A stretch of DNA of 12,610 bases from JBDHUV01 sp039809365 (GTDB taxonomy: Bacteria > Patescibacteriota > Microgenomatia > Levybacterales > GWA1-39-11). The translations under genes were made by a program, and so were the position numbers. Shown piece by piece: positions 5,404 to 12,610 of the stretch. The stretch spans positions 1 through 12,610 of the forward strand of contig JBDHUV010000012.1 of assembly GCA_039809365.1 (NCBI GenBank), given 5' to 3'. The notes below the pieces were generated by a model. The model saw only the letters and a program-made list of their open reading frames with translations. It ran no database searches and had not been told where the DNA came from. Position 1 is the stretch's first letter; every line of letters begins with the position of its first letter.

Positions 5404-7455
5404 TTAATCTGGATTAACTCTGCTATGTATTATAGTAGATTTAAGCTTTTCATGCAATATGGGATACTCATTGAGCTTTGGATAGATTTTTCGAGCATCT
5501 TGTTGGGTAAGATGAATAAGAGGAGTATCTCCAAACTGAGCAACTTTTAGCATTCTACTCCCGTGTTGCTGAGTTCCATACATATCCCCTGCACCTCTTT
5601 GTTTTAGATCTATTTCAGCAAGTGCACTTCCTGAATGAGTTGTCTCAAGAGATTTTAATCTTCTGGTTGTTTTTTCGTTCTCACTTTCGGTAAAAAGGAG
5701 ACAGTATGACTGTCTGTTATTTCTTCCAACACGTCCTCGTAATTGGTGCAGACTTGCAAGTCCAAATCTTTCAGCAGCTTCAATAACGATAATAGTTGCA
5801 TTTGGAATATCTATTCCTACTTCAACGACTGGAGTTGCAACCAAAATATCTATTTTCCCTTTTTGGAAATCTTCCAGTACTGCTTGTTTTTCAGTCGCTT
5901 TCATTTTTCCGTGTAGGAGGCCTAGTGAAAGATTTGGAAATACTTCTTTTCTGAGTTTTTCATACTCTTTTGTGGCTGCTTTTACTGTTTGCATATTCTC
6001 AGACTCTTCAATAAATGGACAGACGATAAATACTTGGTTTTTATTTCCATTCTCGTCTTTTTGATTTACCATTTTCTCAATCCATGCATATCCAGCTTTT
6101 CTTTTGTGATTAGGCACAAGCCATGTTTTTATTTTTTGTCTTCCTTTTGGAAGTTCATCAAGTACAGATAACTCAAGATCTCCATACATAGTTAAAAACA
6201 CTGTTCTTGGGATAGGTGTTGCAGTCATACTCAAGAAATGAGGAATAGTCCCTTTATCTCTTAATATTGATCGTTGTTCAACTCCGAAACGGTGTTGTTC
6301 GTCAACGACGACAAATCCAAGTTTTCCAAACTCTACTTGCTTTTGAATAAGTGCGTGTGTCCCTATAAGGATATCTGGAAGAAAAGATTTGTCTTTCTTT
6401 TTCTTTGAACTACTTGTTACCAACTCCACACTTACTTTTAAAGGTGCTAAAAGTTTTGAAATTGTTTCATAGTGTTGTGTCGCAAGTATCTCTGTAGGTG
6501 CCATGAGTGCAGATTGAAATCCATTTAGTTTTGCAAGATACATAGTAATTGCAGCAACGATTGTTTTTCCTGATCCAACGTCTCCTTGTAATAATCTGTT
6601 CATCGGGACAGGTTGTGATACATCTGAAAAAATCTCTTCCACAGCTTTTTTTTGTGCATTTGTTAAAGAAAATGGCAATGATTTGTATAGTTTCTCTATC
6701 TCTTTTTTCCAAGGAGTTGTTGAGAAAGGTGTTGTAGCCTTTTTCTCTTTCCATTCATTTTTTCTATGAATTGCTCCAAGCTGAATAAAAAATAACTCAT
6801 CGTATGCAAGTCTTGTACGAGCTATGTCTGCTTCTGTAACATCTTGAGGGAAATGAATTCCTTTTATTGCTTGGGGTAACGCAACAAGATTATTCTTCTG
6901 AAGAAGTTGGTTTGGTAAATATTCAGGAAATAGTTGGTCAATGTCAGATAATAGTGGCTTAATCCTATTTCTAAACCATCGAGAAGTTACTCCTCTTGTC
7001 TCGGGGTATATAGGGACGAGTCTTCTTGTATGCGTTGTGTCAGATTCAAGATGTTCAAGTACTTCATATTCTTTTACATTGATTGTTTTTTGAGAACCAA
7101 AATGCTCTACTCTCCCAGAAATACTCACAATATCTGATATATGCAGATTCCTTAAAATATATGATTGATTAAACCAAATACAAGAAATCTCTCCTGTTTC
7201 ATCTGCAACAGTGACTTTTTGGATCTGAAATTTGCTTCGTGTATACACATTCTGAGTTGAAACTATACTTCCCACAATGCTTACTATTTCCCCTACTCCA
7301 ACAGTAGCAATTGGTGAAACTGTTGAATAATCTTCATATCTGCTTGGGAAATGGTGTAATAAATCTCCTACTGTTTTAATTGCTAATTTTTCTAACTTTT
7401 TACTGTACACAGAGAATGCACGTCCAGCGGTTTGTAGTGGTGTATCAAGTGTCAT
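5404..7455 (-). CDS. recG: ATP-dependent DNA helicase RecG
   Basis: RecG is a branched-DNA translocase that reverses stalled replication forks and processes Holliday junctions, R-loops and D-loops. The 683-residue length is normal. Residues about 1-150 form the N-terminal and OB-fold wedge region that contacts the junction. The superfamily 2 helicase motifs are all present: Walker A GDVGSGKT (291-298), APTEILA (319-325), GTHAL (365-369), DEQHRFG (385-391), TATPIPRT (411-418), LHGKM (514-518), VVEVGIDIPNA (543-553) and QLRGRVGR (571-578). The family C-terminal block RGAGDMYGTQQHG (620-632) follows. The stretch after the APTEILA block (SSSKKKKDKS, 348-357) is shorter than the usual TGSxKxxxR segment. 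A TAAGGA sits only 3 nt before the ATG, an unusually tight spacing for a Shine-Dalgarno. It is co-directional with tyrS upstream and rpmF downstream. Confidence 0.96.
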   Translation of the reverse strand: MTLDTPLQTAGRAFSVYSKKLEKLAIKTVGDLLHHFPSRYEDYSTVSPIATVGVGEIVSIVGSIVSTQNVYTRSKFQIQKVTVADETGEISCIWFNQSYILRNLHISDIVSISGRVEHFGSQKTINVKEYEVLEHLESDTTHTRRLVPIYPETRGVTSRWFRNRIKPLLSDIDQLFPEYLPNQLLQKNNLVALPQAIKGIHFPQDVTEADIARTRLAYDELFFIQLGAIHRKNEWKEKKATTPFSTTPWKKEIEKLYKSLPFSLTNAQKKAVEEIFSDVSQPVPMNRLLQGDVGSGKTIVAAITMYLAKLNGFQSALMAPTEILATQHYETISKLLAPLKVSVELVTSSSKKKKDKSFLPDILIGTHALIQKQVEFGKLGFVVVDEQHRFGVEQRSILRDKGTIPHFLSMTATPIPRTVFLTMYGDLELSVLDELPKGRQKIKTWLVPNHKRKAGYAWIEKMVNQKDENGNKNQVFIVCPFIEESENMQTVKAATKEYEKLRKEVFPNLSLGLLHGKMKATEKQAVLEDFQKGKIDILVATPVVEVGIDIPNATIIVIEAAERFGLASLHQLRGRVGRNNRQSYCLLFTESENEKTTRRLKSLETTHSGSALAEIDLKQRGAGDMYGTQQHGSRMLKVAQFGDTPLIHLTQQDARKIYPKLNEYPILHEKLKSTIIHSRVNPD

Positions 7456-7484
7456 AAATCCTTAGGCAGAGTTCAACGGGTTAC

Positions 7485-7589
7485 CTAATATAAAAACATG
7501 TATGGCAAGACTACACTTGCGATGAGTACGAGTGATGTAAGGACTATGATAACTTTCATAATCCATTTCTTTTCTCTTATTATATTCAT
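7485..7589 (-). CDS. 34-residue hydrophobic membrane mini-protein
   Basis: An ATG at 7589 opens 34 codons ending in TAG (7485-7487). The N-terminus is basic (MNIIREKKW) and residues about 11-33 form one continuous hydrophobic helix (MKVIIVLTSLVLIASVVLPY and on), long enough to span the membrane once. Met11 could be an alternative start. It fills the gap between tyrS (ends 7627) and recG (starts 7455) in the same direction. No strong Shine-Dalgarno is seen, but an 18-bp palindrome lies 8-25 nt upstream. I know no family for it. The charge pattern and the helix make it plausible; conservation in relatives would decide. Confidence 0.5.
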   Translation of the reverse strand: MNIIREKKWIMKVIIVLTSLVLIASVVLPYMFLY

Positions 7590-7596
7590 AGATTGT

Positions 7597-7614
7597 CTCT
7601 AGTATATACTAGAG
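7597..7614. repeat. Perfect 18-bp palindrome downstream of tyrS
   Basis: CTCTAGTATATACTAGAG is its own reverse complement. It lies 12 nt past the tyrS stop and 8 nt before the small membrane ORF. It contains TATACT on both strands, a -10-like element. It may be an operator, a transcript end or an RNA hairpin. A T-run (7620-7626) follows only on the plus strand, which is antisense to the genes here. Confidence 0.5.
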
Positions 7615-7626
7615 TGAGATTTTTTT

Positions 7627-8808
7627 CTAACGAGTAACCTCAATATTTACAAATACTCGTTTTCCAATTTGTAACTGCCCACTTCGAATAATTTCATGAA
7701 TTCCTGCAACAGTTGCTCCATCGAATGATACTCCTCCCTGTTCTATGAGCCTTTTCCCGTCAGATTTTGAATTTACTAAGTTATTCTCTACAAGAAAGTC
7801 TAAAATACTTCTTTGCTCTCCTGAAGAGATAGTAATTGTTTGTATATCTGTTGGTGCTTGTCCTTTTTGCACTACTCTATGGAAATACTGTTCTGCTTCT
7901 TTTGCATCGTCTTGCGAATGAAGTTCTGTCACAATGATACTTGCTAATTCTTTTTTAATTTCAAGAGGATTTTCTCCTTTTTCAAGTCTTTCCCCTATTT
8001 TCTCAATTTCAGAAAATGGGATATTTGTTCCGAGGCGAAAGTACTCAATAATAAGGTCATCATTGATTGACATTACTTTTCCAAACATATCTTTTGGATC
8101 ATCTTCAAGCCAGATAGCATTTCCCCATGTTTTACTCATCTTTCTTCCATCAGTACCTATGAGAAATTCGTTTGTAATAATAAAAGATTCTTTATTTCGA
8201 ATCGCTTTTTGTAAAGTACGTCCTGCTTGCATATTAAATGTCTGGTCAGTCCCTCCTAATTGAATATCAGTATCCATAAAGTAACTGTCATACCCTTGCA
8301 TAACTGGGTATAGTGCCTCATGAAGTCCAACTTTTTTCCCTTGGGTTAATCTTTTCTTAATTAACTCTCTACTTGCAAAATCTCCAAATGAGAAATATTG
8401 TGTAAGTTTTACAATCTCTGCAAATGTGAGTTTTGAAAGCCACTCACTATTATGTTTAACAGTGACTTTTGAGAAATCTAAAATTTTCTCTGCTTGTTTT
8501 TTGTATGTTTCAAAATTTTGTTGTATCTCTTCTGAAGTAAGGACAGGTCTTTCTGTTTCTTTATCTGAAGTATCTCCAATAAGCGCTGTAAAATCTCCAA
8601 TAAGAAATGTAACATTGTGTCCCATTTGTGCAAATTGCTGAAGTTTTCGGAGCGGTACTGCATGGCCTAAATGAATACGGGTAGAAGTAGGGTCAATTCC
8701 AAGATAAACATTTAACTTTTCTCCACTCTCCAGTTTTGCCTTCAGTGCTTCTTTATTGGAAAGGATGTTTGCAACTCCTCGTGTTAATAGCTCGTCAAGT
8801 GAATTCAT
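7627..8808 (-). CDS. tyrS: Tyrosyl-tRNA synthetase
   Basis: The enzyme charges tRNA-Tyr with tyrosine in the cytoplasm. The 393-residue length fits a bacterial class Ic enzyme. The class I signatures are both present: HLGH (46-49, the HIGH motif) and KMSKT (223-227, the KMSKS motif). Tyrosine and tRNA pocket segments are also seen: YPVMQGYDS (167-175) and DIQLGGTDQTFNMQAGR (181-197). An S4 RNA-binding domain closes the protein (about 333-393, RSILDFLVENNLV to RVFVNIEV). The start is fixed by a promoter with TATAAT ending 6 nt before the ATG and by the lack of any Shine-Dalgarno, so the mRNA is probably leaderless. It is the first gene of a minus-strand run to rnc and is divergent from the PBP gene. 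Confidence 0.96.
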   Translation of the reverse strand: MNSLDELLTRGVANILSNKEALKAKLESGEKLNVYLGIDPTSTRIHLGHAVPLRKLQQFAQMGHNVTFLIGDFTALIGDTSDKETERPVLTSEEIQQNFETYKKQAEKILDFSKVTVKHNSEWLSKLTFAEIVKLTQYFSFGDFASRELIKKRLTQGKKVGLHEALYPVMQGYDSYFMDTDIQLGGTDQTFNMQAGRTLQKAIRNKESFIITNEFLIGTDGRKMSKTWGNAIWLEDDPKDMFGKVMSINDDLIIEYFRLGTNIPFSEIEKIGERLEKGENPLEIKKELASIIVTELHSQDDAKEAEQYFHRVVQKGQAPTDIQTITISSGEQRSILDFLVENNLVNSKSDGKRLIEQGGVSFDGATVAGIHEIIRSGQLQIGKRVFVNIEVTR

Positions 8809-8814
8809 ATCAGT

Positions 8815-8823
8815 ATTATAGCA
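8815..8823 (-). promoter_or_regulatory. Extended -10 promoter of tyrS (leaderless)
   Basis: On the minus strand the sequence reads TGCTATAAT, an exact TGnTATAAT extended -10. The box ends 6 nt before the ATG at 8808, so transcription should start on or beside the start codon. Confidence 0.7.
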
Positions 8824-8904
8824 TGTGAGGTATTAAAGAAAATATAGAGAGAGATCTTGAAATGATTTACACACTATCTTTGTTTATATATGCTTTTATT
8901 ATTT

Positions 8905-8913
8905 TGATATAAT
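8905..8913 (+). promoter_or_regulatory. Extended -10 promoter of the PBP gene (leaderless)
   Basis: TGATATAAT is an exact TGnTATAAT extended -10. The box ends 7 nt before the ATG at 8921, where transcription should begin. It overlaps the alternative ATG at 8912, arguing against that start. A second possible promoter, TTTACA (8866-8871) with TATGCT (8889-8894) 17 nt away, would give a leader of about 20 nt. Confidence 0.7.
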
Positions 8914-8920
8914 GAATTTT

Positions 8921-11269
8921 ATGCCTTACTACTCTGCTCCTGTGCGAAGAAGATCACGTCGTTTGAGAAGAAGATCAAATGTAACTCGTCTTATACTACT
9001 TTCAAAATTCACAAAGTTTGCATTCATTGGTTTAGCTGCTTGTATTGTTTTGTTTTTTGGATATTTTCTTTGGATTTCAAGAAGTCTTCCAACTCCAGGA
9101 GAGCTTGCAAATCCAGATATAAAAGACTCAACAAAAATTGTCGATAAAAATGGAGTAAATCTCTACTCTGTATACAAAGAATATAACCGAACGTATGTAA
9201 AACTCTCAGATATTCCAAAAGATCTCCAGAATGCGACAATCGCAACCGAAGACCAGGATTTTTATGAGAACTCTGGTTTTTCATGGCGAGGGTATGCGCG
9301 TGTAGTAAAAGACTTAATTATCCACCAGCGTATGACTGGAGGATCTACGATTACACAACAACTTGTTAAAACGCTTCTTCTTACTCCTGAAAGAAAAGTA
9401 ACACGAAAAATGAAAGAGTTGATTCTTGCTATTCAGGTAGATAAACGCTTTTCAAAAAATGAGATTCTTGAGATGTATCTAAATAATATTCCGTATGGAG
9501 GCACTGCAGTAGGAATAGAAGCTGCGGCAAATCAATATTTTGGTAAGAAAGCAAAAGAACTGACTCTTGCAGAGTCTGTATTTCTTGCAGGATTACCCCA
9601 GTCTCCCACTTACTATTCTCCGTATAGTGGAAATAAAGCGTATATTGAAAGATCTTCTCAAGTATTAAAAAGAATGGAAGATGAAGGCCATATTTCAGGA
9701 AAGGAAGCAGAGAAAACACTTGAACAGATAAAGAAATTTAAGTTTAGTCAAGAAGGTGGAGATTTTAAAGCTCCTCATTTTGTTATGTATGTTCGGCAAA
9801 AATTGAATGAGCTTGTAGGAGAAAATGCAGTTGTAAACGGAAATCTCACTATAAAAACAACACTTGATTATGATGTACAGAAATTTGCAGAAAAAACATT
9901 AAAAGAAGAAATTGGAAAACTAAAAGAATACAGAGTAAGTAATGGATCAGTAGTCATACTAGATCCTAAAACTGGTGCAATTTTATCGATGGTAGGATCA
10001 ACAGATTATTTTGACGAAGACAATGATGGGAATTTTAATACTGCAATTGCATTAAGACAACCTGGATCTAGCTTAAAACCATTGATATACGGAGTTGCGC
10101 TTGAGAATGGCTATACACCTGCAACATTACTTATGGATGTTCCTACTGAGTTTCCAGGAAGCTCAGTAGATGAACCATACAAACCAGTAAATTATGACGG
10201 GAAATACCGTGGGCCTATGCAGATGAGGTTTGCCCTTGGTAATTCTGAGAATGTGCCAGCAGTGAAGATGCTTGCTATGGTTGGCCTGCGTCCAGTTATG
10301 CAAAAAGCATATGATGCTGGGATTGAAAACTGGAAACCAACACAAGAAGCAATGAATAATGTAGGACTTTCTTTAGTATTAGGAGGTCGTGAAGCAACTC
10401 TTTTACAAATTACTTCACTCTATACTGCATTCGCAGATAAAGGGGTAAAGCATGAGCCTTTTGGTATTTTAGAAGTACGTGATGCAAAAGGGAAAGTAAT
10501 ATATAAACATGATACTGATAAAGGAAATCAGTTATTTACAGAAGAAACGTCCTTTTTAATGTCACATATGCTTCTTGATAACAACGCAAGAAGCATAACA
10601 TTTGGTTCTCGGTCTCTTTTAGATATTCCTGGCAAAACAGTTGCAGTCAAAACAGGTACAACTGATGAAAAAAGAGATAACTGGACTATTGGGTATACTC
10701 CATCTTATGCAGTCGGTGTATGGGTAGGAAATAATGATAATAGTCCTATGAATCCTGCAATTGCATCGGGTATAACCGGTGCATCTCCTATTTGGAATAA
10801 AATAATGACCTATATTCTCAAAGATAAAAAAGATGAACAATTTGAGGTCCCTAAGAATGTCCATGCGATTGAGATAGATGCGCTAGGCGGCGGTTTGCCA
10901 GTTGAGGGACAGGCAAAAAGAACTGAGTACTTTATAAAAGGGGTAGAACCGTCTACAAAAAGTCCAATTTATAAAGAGGTTAAAGTTTCGAAATCTGATA
11001 ACAACCGGCTGGCAAACTCTGAAGAAATAAGCAGAGGCGACTATGATGTAAAAGAATATATTGTATTTGAAGAAAAAGATCCTGTTTCTTCTGATGGGAA
11101 AAATAGATGGCAAGAAGGAATTGATGCGTGGATAGCAAATAATTATAAAGACGATCCAAGATACCATCCTCCAACAGAAAACTCTAATAAAAAATTTGAT
11201 AATGAATCAGCAAAAAAAGAAGATGACGATGAAGATGTTGCAGGAGCAGCCATAACTCCTACCCCGTAG
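8921..11269 (+). CDS. Class A penicillin-binding protein (PBP1A-type transglycosylase/transpeptidase)
   Basis: This bifunctional enzyme polymerises lipid II and cross-links peptidoglycan on the outer face of the membrane. With the ATG at 8921 it has 782 residues. A very basic N-terminus (RRRSRRLRRRS) precedes one transmembrane helix (about 30-52). The glycosyltransferase 51 domain (about 60-240) shows ATEDQDFYE with catalytic Glu110, GGSTITQQLVK, RKMKELILA and EMYLNNIPYGG. The transpeptidase domain (about 335-640) has the SxxK box SSLK (Ser383, Lys386), SEN (442-444) and KTGTT (577-581). The C-terminus is a short acidic tail (KKEDDDEDVAG) ending in a Thr/Pro segment. An ATG three codons earlier (8912) overlaps the -10 box and is rejected. 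It is divergent from tyrS and overlaps the convergent PLD gene by 11 nt. All catalytic residues I checked are intact. Confidence 0.95.
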   Translation: MPYYSAPVRRRSRRLRRRSNVTRLILLSKFTKFAFIGLAACIVLFFGYFLWISRSLPTPGELANPDIKDSTKIVDKNGVNLYSVYKEYNRTYVKLSDIPKDLQNATIATEDQDFYENSGFSWRGYARVVKDLIIHQRMTGGSTITQQLVKTLLLTPERKVTRKMKELILAIQVDKRFSKNEILEMYLNNIPYGGTAVGIEAAANQYFGKKAKELTLAESVFLAGLPQSPTYYSPYSGNKAYIERSSQVLKRMEDEGHISGKEAEKTLEQIKKFKFSQEGGDFKAPHFVMYVRQKLNELVGENAVVNGNLTIKTTLDYDVQKFAEKTLKEEIGKLKEYRVSNGSVVILDPKTGAILSMVGSTDYFDEDNDGNFNTAIALRQPGSSLKPLIYGVALENGYTPATLLMDVPTEFPGSSVDEPYKPVNYDGKYRGPMQMRFALGNSENVPAVKMLAMVGLRPVMQKAYDAGIENWKPTQEAMNNVGLSLVLGGREATLLQITSLYTAFADKGVKHEPFGILEVRDAKGKVIYKHDTDKGNQLFTEETSFLMSHMLLDNNARSITFGSRSLLDIPGKTVAVKTGTTDEKRDNWTIGYTPSYAVGVWVGNNDNSPMNPAIASGITGASPIWNKIMTYILKDKKDEQFEVPKNVHAIEIDALGGGLPVEGQAKRTEYFIKGVEPSTKSPIYKEVKVSKSDNNRLANSEEISRGDYDVKEYIVFEEKDPVSSDGKNRWQEGIDAWIANNYKDDPRYHPPTENSNKKFDNESAKKEDDDEDVAGAAITPTP

Positions 11270-12362
11270 ACGTAAGAAGATTATCTATGTAATGTTCAAA
11301 TTGGTCATTCAGATCTGGATCAGTTGTTCTAAATGCAGATTCCTGTGTCCCTGCCCACACTCCTAATTGAGATAAATTGTGTGAACCAAATTGTGCTACT
11401 CTTTGTCCATTATTATGAGTAACTTGTAATAATTTTGCATGGACGTCACTATCTAAATTGGTAATATGGACAGAAGGGGAATACCCAATATTCTTTCTAA
11501 ATTCCCTATACATATATCCATGGAGTCCATCTGCAAGGTAGTGAGAACCCTCTTTTGGTAAAATCAACTCGATTTCAGTCCCTGTTTGAGCTTTTTTTAA
11601 TAGGGCATCAAGGAATCTTCCAGATGGAGGAATCTGTGTTATGTAAGTTATGTTGCTAAGATCTTCTTCAAGCAGTTCTACTGCACGGTCATAAATGAGA
11701 GACTTGCCATGGTCTCCTCTATCAACCATAAATGTATAATATGGATAAATATCTACTTCGTAATCAGTGTCTGGTTTATTATCATTCACTTCATCAAATG
11801 TCTGAGAAAATACTGATACTAATCGAGGGTCTTGTAATTTGACCATAAAGTCAATTTTTTTAAATTCACCGTCATTAATATTGACTCCTCCAGACCAAGC
11901 CACATCATCAACTATAAATCTTTTATCATGATTCCTTCCTATTTCTTTCATAAGATTTTTTATTCCACGTGGTTTATTTGTAATTATGTGTTCTACTCCT
12001 GCAGTTTGCATATATTCAAACATGGCAGCATTATTAGCTTGTTTCTGTTTACGAATTTGTCTTGCTGATGTGCCAAAAATAGGTTTAATGTTCGGTTCCC
12101 CATTAGTAACAAGAGTTCTATATCCATCACTCTGAAGCTGTACATTTACACCACGCTTTGCTGCGTTAGTAAGAGCCTGTTCAAATCTTTCTGCATTAGT
12201 TCCATATTCAATATAAAAATTTTGAACTAAGATACGATTGTTTGCATGATTACAGTGATCAATAAAGTCTTCTAAAAAATCAAGATTTGTCTGGAGCTGG
12301 GACGGAATCCATACACCTGCTTCCTTTGTCTCTGATGTGGGAGAAATAAATGATCTTTCCAT
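11259..12362 (-). CDS. Phospholipase D-superfamily protein (cardiolipin synthase-like)
   Basis: With the ATG at 12362 it has 367 residues. PLD-superfamily enzymes use a pair of HxKx4D motifs to form one active site for phosphodiester transfer or cleavage. The first motif is complete: NHDKRFIVDD (His145, Lys147, Asp152), followed by AWSGGVNI. The second is DVHAKLLQVT (His308, Lys310) with Thr315 in place of Asp, followed by GSHNLS (326-331). There is no transmembrane helix or clear signal peptide, unlike typical cardiolipin synthases, so the protein may be soluble or peripheral. The alternative TTG start (12371) overlaps the -10 box and is rejected. It could act on phospholipids or nucleic acids; the sequence does not decide. 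The 3' end overlaps the PBP gene tail to tail. Confidence 0.8.
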   Translation of the reverse strand: MERSFISPTSETKEAGVWIPSQLQTNLDFLEDFIDHCNHANNRILVQNFYIEYGTNAERFEQALTNAAKRGVNVQLQSDGYRTLVTNGEPNIKPIFGTSARQIRKQKQANNAAMFEYMQTAGVEHIITNKPRGIKNLMKEIGRNHDKRFIVDDVAWSGGVNINDGEFKKIDFMVKLQDPRLVSVFSQTFDEVNDNKPDTDYEVDIYPYYTFMVDRGDHGKSLIYDRAVELLEEDLSNITYITQIPPSGRFLDALLKKAQTGTEIELILPKEGSHYLADGLHGYMYREFRKNIGYSPSVHITNLDSDVHAKLLQVTHNNGQRVAQFGSHNLSQLGVWAGTQESAFRTTDPDLNDQFEHYIDNLLTSTG

Positions 12363-12370
12363 AATCCACA

Positions 12371-12399
12371 ATTATAGGCTTATTATGTTGCTAAAGCAA
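12371..12399 (-). promoter_or_regulatory. Promoter of the PLD-like gene (probably leaderless)
   Basis: On the minus strand, TTGCTT (12394-12399) and TATAAT (12371-12376) are separated by 17 nt. The -10 box ends 8 nt before the ATG at 12362 and there is no Shine-Dalgarno, so the transcript starts at or next to the start codon. Confidence 0.6.
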
Positions 12400-12426
12400 G
12401 GAATTGGGTGAAAAATATTGAGGAGA

Positions 12427-12610
12427 TTATACAATATTTGCATTTAAATCTTTTTTAAGAGATAGAGTTATTTTTTTACGGATCTCTGCTACATCAGTGT
12501 TTGTCAAATTACGTGTTGCATGCTGGTACATAATACGGAAAGTTTTTTTATCTCTGTATGTATCGATAAGTTCCACAGATTTTATAAGCTCACTATTTTT
12601 TTGAATTGTT
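12427..12610 (-). CDS. pheT: Phenylalanyl-tRNA synthetase beta subunit, C-terminal end (partial)
   Basis: The frame is open from the right edge to a TAA at 12427-12429, giving the last 60 residues. They read as the anticodon-binding (FDX-ACB) domain that closes PheRS beta: VELIDTYRDKKTFRIMYQ followed by HATRNLTNTDVAEIRKKI and a helical end at NANIV. The D-YR-(K)-(S/T)-FR-I-Y pattern and the TRNLTNTDV-EIR helix are the recognisable family features. PheRS alpha2beta2 charges tRNA-Phe. The rest of the gene lies beyond the window. The gap to the PLD gene holds only the PLD promoter and a short TTGC/GCAA hairpin. Confidence 0.85.
   Translation of the reverse strand, partial: TIQKNSELIKSVELIDTYRDKKTFRIMYQHATRNLTNTDVAEIRKKITLSLKKDLNANIV

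Noticed and set aside
8426..8663. ORFs opposite or shifted within tyrS, and similar shadows within recG and the PBP gene
   Set aside because: They overlap strongly conserved coding sequence in another frame and have no domain, start signal or sensible composition.
8912..8914. ATG at 8912 as start of the PBP
   Set aside because: It overlaps the TATAAT of the extended -10 promoter and so would not be transcribed from it; the ATG at 8921 fits.
12369..12371. TTG start of the PLD-like protein
   Set aside because: It overlaps the -10 box; the ATG three codons later is at the expected transcript start.
1..12610. CRISPR array, tRNA, rRNA, transposase, defence genes
   Set aside because: I found no regularly spaced repeats, cloverleaf-like or rRNA-like stretches, or recognisable transposase or nuclease-effector proteins on either strand.

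Overview
The window looks like chromosomal DNA of an uncultured ultra-small bacterium of the Patescibacteria (CPR), with low G+C. I infer this from compact, AT-rich, mostly standard-length housekeeping genes, extremely short intergenic gaps, exported proteins with low-complexity Ser/Thr/Pro/Asn segments, and promoters sitting directly on start codons. The exact lineage cannot be read from the sequence. The standard code fits: every conserved protein reads through at full length, and TGA is not needed as a sense codon.

Left third (1-3205, minus strand): a cluster of envelope or secreted proteins. In transcription order it holds (i) a large exported protein whose frame is broken by one in-frame TAA into a 390-codon and a 281-codon ORF, carrying a domain I recall from many Chloroflexota secreted proteins; (ii) a single-pass membrane protein with its own TTGACA/TATACT promoter; and (iii), coupled to it by a 1-nt gap, a Cys-rich exported protein with a DTDGDGKAD calcium-site-like loop and an xPTT-repeat linker that runs off the left edge.

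3206-4082: one plus-strand gene for a small secreted protein (3371-3925) stands alone. It has a strong Shine-Dalgarno, visibly higher G+C than its neighbours and the only TGA stop in the window. It is followed by two inverted repeats, one of them a large ~80-nt stem structure. This looks like a recently acquired gene.

4083-8808 (minus strand): a co-directional housekeeping run, tyrS - 34-codon membrane ORF - recG - rpmF - nusB - rnc. It covers tRNA charging, replication-fork rescue, ribosome assembly, antitermination and rRNA processing. Divergent from tyrS is a class A penicillin-binding protein (8921-11269, plus). Its end overlaps by 11 nt a convergent phospholipase-D-like gene (11259-12362, minus). 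The right edge holds the C-terminal FDX-ACB domain of PheRS beta (minus, partial).

The most noteworthy signals are the TAA-interrupted exported protein; a set of promoters (tyrS, PBP, PLD) whose TATAAT lies 6-8 nt from the ATG with no Shine-Dalgarno, implying leaderless mRNAs; the atypical secreted gene with its inverted repeats; and the unlisted 34-aa membrane ORF. I found no defence system, CRISPR array, tRNA, rRNA or transposase.
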